From: Pseudomonas oryzihabitans
GTDB lineage: Bacteria; Pseudomonadota; Gammaproteobacteria; Pseudomonadales; Pseudomonadaceae
DNA: 64,000 nucleotides
Assembly (NCBI RefSeq): GCF_007665395.1
Contig: NZ_VDND01000008.1
Span: forward strand, 186,001 to 250,000
Direction of reading: 5' to 3'
The position numbers and the translations under genes were made by a program. Within the stretch, counting starts at the first letter, position 1. Each line of letters starts with the position of its first letter. Below the pieces are notes generated by a model. It did no database searches and had not been told where the DNA came from. It saw nothing but the letters and a program-made list of their open reading frames with translations. This document shows, in pieces, positions 61,701-64,000 of the stretch.

Positions 61701-62722
61701 GCGATCTGCTCGGCATCGTAGCGCTGGTGGCGACGGATCTTCTTGAGGTCGGCAGCCAGCCCGGCGGCCAGCTCCGCCAGGGTCTGGTCCGGGGTGGTGC
61801 GCACTCCCAGCGGCAGGACGTTGAGCGTCGCCCCGCCGGACTTGAGCGCCACCGACCCCATGCGTCTCATGAAGATGAAGCCGGCGCTGAAGGCGGGCTG
61901 TCCGCTCAACCGGGCGAACCAGGTGGCCGCCAGGGCCACGGCCAGATCGGCCGGCGTCACCCCCTGGCCCTTGCCCTGCTCGGCCAGGCGCGCGAAGACC
62001 TCGGCGGACACCCGCGTCCGCGCCTCCACCACCCGCGGCGTCGGGACCTGACCGGCCAGGCCACCGGGCGCCAGGGACGCCGCCGGCGGCAGCGTGGCGC
62101 CCCGCTCGCGCCAGAAGGCCGCATCGCGCTCGCACACGGCCGACTGCTGGTAGTCCTGGTATTCGCGTACCACCTCGGCGAAGGACACGAAGGGCGAAGC
62201 CTCGGGCGTTTCACCGTTTACGTGGGCGCTATAAAGGGCCGCCACCCGCTTGGCCAGGGCGGCGAAGCCATAGCCATCGATCAGCAGGTGGTGATAGCGC
62301 TGGTACCAGTACAGGTGGTCGTCACCCAGTTGGTAGAGGCGATTGAGCCACAGGGGACCGCCCGCGGTGGCGCGCAGGTCGCCCTCCAGATCGGCGCGGA
62401 TGGCCGCCCGCGCCGCCGCTTCCGCGTCAGCCACCCCGCGCAGGTCCACCCACGCGGGCGCGACGATCTCGGCGTCGTTGTCGATCCACTGCACCAACGC
62501 GCCCTCGCGCTCGGCGAACCTGAGCTGCAGGCTGTCCAGGTCGCCCAGCCCCTGGACGATGGCCGCCAGCAGCGCCTGGGGCTGGATCGCGCCGCGCAGC
62601 TCGACCAGATGGGCCACGGCGAAGGCATTGGCATGGGGCGACAACTGGTCGGCCATCCAGATACCGGGCTGAGCGGCGACCAGGGGCAGTTCGCGAGGGG
62701 AAACGGGGGCAGAAGAGGACAC
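58784..62722 (-). CDS. entF: Enterobactin synthase, serine-activating NRPS (C-A-T-TE)
   Basis: A multidomain synthetase of 1312 residues with GTG 62722 as start (GGAG six bases upstream; VSSSAPVSPRELPLVAAQPG aligns with the E. coli N-terminus). Condensation domain about 10-440 with HHLLIDG (144-150); adenylation about 465-965 with YTSGSTGRPKG (612-622) and pocket residues consistent with serine (SFDVSVWEF, VHFVPSM, VFCSG, AAVDVSYH); carrier serine S1017 (LGGHSLLA); thioesterase triad S1149 (GYSLGG), D1176 and H1289. It joins serine to dihydroxybenzoate and cyclises the trimer. Eleven bases separate it from mbtH. Confidence 0.97.
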   Translation of the reverse strand: MSSSAPVSPRELPLVAAQPGIWMADQLSPHANAFAVAHLVELRGAIQPQALLAAIVQGLGDLDSLQLRFAEREGALVQWIDNDAEIVAPAWVDLRGVADAEAAARAAIRADLEGDLRATAGGPLWLNRLYQLGDDHLYWYQRYHHLLIDGYGFAALAKRVAALYSAHVNGETPEASPFVSFAEVVREYQDYQQSAVCERDAAFWRERGATLPPAASLAPGGLAGQVPTPRVVEARTRVSAEVFARLAEQGKGQGVTPADLAVALAATWFARLSGQPAFSAGFIFMRRMGSVALKSGGATLNVLPLGVRTTPDQTLAELAAGLAADLKKIRRHQRYDAEQIARDLGRPGDAEPLTGPVINLKLFDFALDFAGVPGITHELASGPVRDLEIALYLEASGALDIKLLGNAERYAADLLQGHAERFGLLAAQFARQPGLTLGAAELLAPADRRWLDAINATERPLPAATLATLLAEQAARTPAAPALADLQHAFTYRETRQQVLALAQRLSAAGVGRGDIVAVALPRSVFLSLALLATVELGAAYLPLDSGYPDERLQLMLDDARPRVLLTDASQRGRFPDLGDTQVLILDAPLEALAEEPTFEGPSPNDPAYVLYTSGSTGRPKGVVVGHAAIVNRLLWMQDSYPIAAGDTVLQKTPSSFDVSVWEFFWPLLVGARLYLAPPEAHRDPAALQELFARERVTTVHFVPSMLAAFVASLDEPAAVARCASLRQVFCSGEALPTELARTWERRVGAPLHNLYGPTEAAVDVSYHPAHGAALAAVSGSSVPIGKPVWNSGLHILDERLRPVPPGVAGELYLSGVQLADGYLGRPELTAARFIAAPAAAGERLYRTGDVARWLPEGVVEYLGRSDDQVKIRGQRIELAEIDHALLALPGVAQAVTHARVLGALANATGGDDRQLVGYLVAQPGAGLDLERLRARLGEQLPPHLVPVALVELEALPLGATGKLDRKALPAPQGVTRAASRPVAPGLESDLAAAFSEVLGCAIVGADDDFFALGGHSLLAMTLAANLRRRLARPVSIGQIMVASSVARLARQLEQDAARETRAGFETLLPLRQAEGPTLFCFHPASGFAWQFSVLQRHLDPRWSLLGIQSPRPDGALAQGADLEAVIQRHLRTLREVQPRGPYHLLGYSLGGTLAQGLAARLQAAGEEVAFLGLLDTYPPETQNWQEREGQRELDPEVLAEVNREREAFLAAQQGLADPALGEGAELFATIEGNYADSVRLLATARSARFDGEALMFVARRTLPAGMDVKATWAPWITRLQAYEVDCAHVDIIAPAQLAQIGPVLNRALKAL

Positions 62723-62733
62723 GGGAACTCCAG

Positions 62734-62940
62734 TCAGGAAAGCGAGGAAACGACCGGGCGGATATCGCGCCAGTGGGACGCCAGCCAATCATCGCAGGCC
62801 GCCCGGGACGCCGGCCCGAACACCGGCGCCCAGCCGGCGGGACAGGCCATGGCTTGCGGCCAGAGGCTGCACTGGCCACGGGCGTTACGCAGAATCACCA
62901 GCACCTGCGCCGGATCGTCGAAGGGATTGAGGGCGTCCAT
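62734..62940 (-). CDS. MbtH-like protein (YbdZ type)
   Basis: A protein of 68 residues. NPFDDPAQVLVILRN, the tryptophan motif SLWP, PAGW and the C-terminal DDWLASHWRDIRP are MbtH-family signatures. Such proteins bind adenylation domains and help them fold and activate amino acids; here the partner is EntF directly downstream. A GGAGGT site lies six bases before the ATG. The order fes-ybdZ-entF is the same as in E. coli. Confidence 0.95.
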   Translation of the reverse strand: MDALNPFDDPAQVLVILRNARGQCSLWPQAMACPAGWAPVFGPASRAACDDWLASHWRDIRPVVSSLS

Positions 62941-62961
62941 GGGACCTCCGGGGGAAAGGTG

Positions 62962-64000
62962 TCAGGGGCCGACGGCCACCAGGGGTTGCCAGAGCCGGAC
63001 CAGGCCGTCGAGCAGGCCGCCGCGCCACCAGAGGGCATCATGGCCGCCGTCGATCTCGCGATAGTCGAGTGCATGGCCCTGCGCGCGCAGGCGCTCGACC
63101 AGGGCGCGCGATGCCTCGAGGATGGCCGGCTCGCGCAGCCCGGCCTCGATGAACAGGCGCAGCGGCTGCCCGGCCCCCTGCCCGGCCGCCAGGGCCTCGA
63201 ACAGTCGACCCGGCGCACCGCGCCTGGGCCACCAGAAGGATCCGGACTGGCTCAGGGCGCAGCCAAAGCGCTCCGGCCAGTGCAGGGAGGCATAGAGCGC
63301 CGCCAGCCCACCGAAGCTCTGGCCGGCCACGACGGTGGTGTCCGGCCGCTGCGCATGGGGTGCCCAGCGGCTGACCTGCGGCAGCAATTCCTCCTGCATC
63401 GCCAGCCAGAACTCCGGATTGCAGGGCAGCTCGCTGCCACGCAAGGCGCGGTCGCTGTTATCGATCAGCAGGTAGACCGCCTCCGGCAGCAGGCCGCGGT
63501 CGGTGAGCTGCTGCAGCGGCGCGCCGATGGGCATCGTCTGCGCCCAGAACTGCCCATCCAGCAGGATGGCCAGGGGGCGTTCTTCAGGTTTGCTATCACC
63601 CGTCGTGAAGAGCCAGACAGGTCGGCTATTGCCCAGCCGGGCGCTGTCCCACTGATGCTGCTGCAGCCTGACCCCGGTGCAGGACGCCTCACCGGTGTCC
63701 TCGTCGAAGCCGACCCAGGCTGGCTGCGCCGGCGCGGCCGGCAGGTGCACGCCGGACACCGCCAGCCCCCGCCCACCCTGCCAGGGGCGACGGGGATTGA
63801 GCCGATCGGCCTGGGCCAGCGGGAAGACACTGCGCCACCACAGGCGAATGCCCTGCAGATCGGGCTCGGCCTCGTCTTCGAAAGGCGCCGTTTCCGGTGT
63901 GGGAATCAGGCAATAGCTGCCGCGCCAGCGCCCGTCCAGCTCGGTCTCCCAGGCCCAGACATCGGTGCCCGGCAGACGCGCGAGGCTTTGCGGCAGGCCC
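62962..64000 (-). CDS. fes: Enterochelin esterase, 5' end beyond the window
   Basis: The frame is open from 62962 to the right edge (346 codons visible, reading VWAWETELDGRWRGSYCLIP near its start), so the N-terminus is outside. The esterase triad serine is in VVAGQSFGGLAALYASLHWP; DGGHDALWW supplies the histidine and LAILLDGQFWAQTMPIGAPL is a Fes motif. The enzyme hydrolyses ferric enterobactin in the cytoplasm to free iron. mbtH follows after 21 bases, so fes-mbtH-entF form one operon. An in-frame GTG at 63759 should not be taken as the start. Confidence 0.93.
   Translation of the reverse strand, partial: GLPQSLARLPGTDVWAWETELDGRWRGSYCLIPTPETAPFEDEAEPDLQGIRLWWRSVFPLAQADRLNPRRPWQGGRGLAVSGVHLPAAPAQPAWVGFDEDTGEASCTGVRLQQHQWDSARLGNSRPVWLFTTGDSKPEERPLAILLDGQFWAQTMPIGAPLQQLTDRGLLPEAVYLLIDNSDRALRGSELPCNPEFWLAMQEELLPQVSRWAPHAQRPDTTVVAGQSFGGLAALYASLHWPERFGCALSQSGSFWWPRRGAPGRLFEALAAGQGAGQPLRLFIEAGLREPAILEASRALVERLRAQGHALDYREIDGGHDALWWRGGLLDGLVRLWQPLVAVGP

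Noticed and set aside
63476..63759. Start of fes at the in-frame GTG 63759
   Set aside because: The frame stays open to the window edge with Fes-like N-terminal sequence upstream, so this is an internal valine codon.

Overview
The window is GC-rich, densely packed bacterial chromosome with frequent 4-base start/stop overlaps. It reads as a Pseudomonas (sensu lato). I infer this from recalled P. aeruginosa gene order: the block aroC - MFS transporter - mtnB - mtnD - mtnC - speE matches the PA1681-PA1687 neighbourhood, and rapA next to an AlkB-like gene matches the PA3306-PA3308 region. Pseudomonas-style extragenic palindromes also fit. The species cannot be fixed from the sequence alone. I saw no rRNA, tRNA, CRISPR array or intact insertion sequence.

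Region 1 (1-13 kb): an alpha-E / ATP-grasp pair, an RraB-like protein, spermidine synthase and the methionine-salvage genes mtnC-mtnD-mtnB with an MFS permease, then aroC, all on the minus strand. On the plus strand follow an exported alpha/beta hydrolase, a membrane-anchored protein and a lipoprotein of the penicillin-acylase family whose nucleophile position is atypical. Region 2 (13-22 kb): the nitrate-sensing pair nasS-nasT, a PAP2 phosphatase, alaC, two coupled membrane/unknown genes, a DUF4142 protein and a NarK/NasA nitrate transporter. The transporter sits behind a leader RNA with an A1/G4 hexaloop hairpin and a strong intrinsic terminator, the expected target of the antiterminator NasT.

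Region 3 (21-29 kb): a six-gene overlapping operon, a YejABEF-type peptide importer followed by two RimJ/RimL-like acetyltransferases. Region 4 (30-36 kb): a minus-strand operon combining a ketopantoate-reductase-like enzyme, a VOC protein, a MaoC hydratase, a family III CoA-transferase, shikimate dehydrogenase and an atypical type II dehydroquinase, divergent from a LysR regulator; then a small heat-shock gene under a sigma-32-like promoter and a ROSE-type RNA thermometer. Region 5 (36-41.6 kb): AlkB-like dioxygenase, rapA, a MITE-like element and a tandem array of about 0.3-kb units built from palindromes plus copies of the 3' end of entA.

Region 6 (41.6-64 kb): a nearly complete enterobactin system (entCEBA, fepB, entS, fepDGC, entF, mbtH and the partial fes) laid out much as in Enterobacteriaceae, with Fur-box-like sites between entC and fepB. 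A LacI-controlled ABC-transporter operon with a phosphotriesterase-family protein, a GATase1-like protein and an M20 peptidase lies between fepC and entF. EntC, EntB and EntA make 2,3-dihydroxybenzoate; EntE loads it on the EntB carrier; EntF with MbtH adds serine and cyclises; EntS exports; FepBDGC imports; Fes releases iron. No outer-membrane receptor (fepA) or phosphopantetheinyl transferase (entD) lies in the window.
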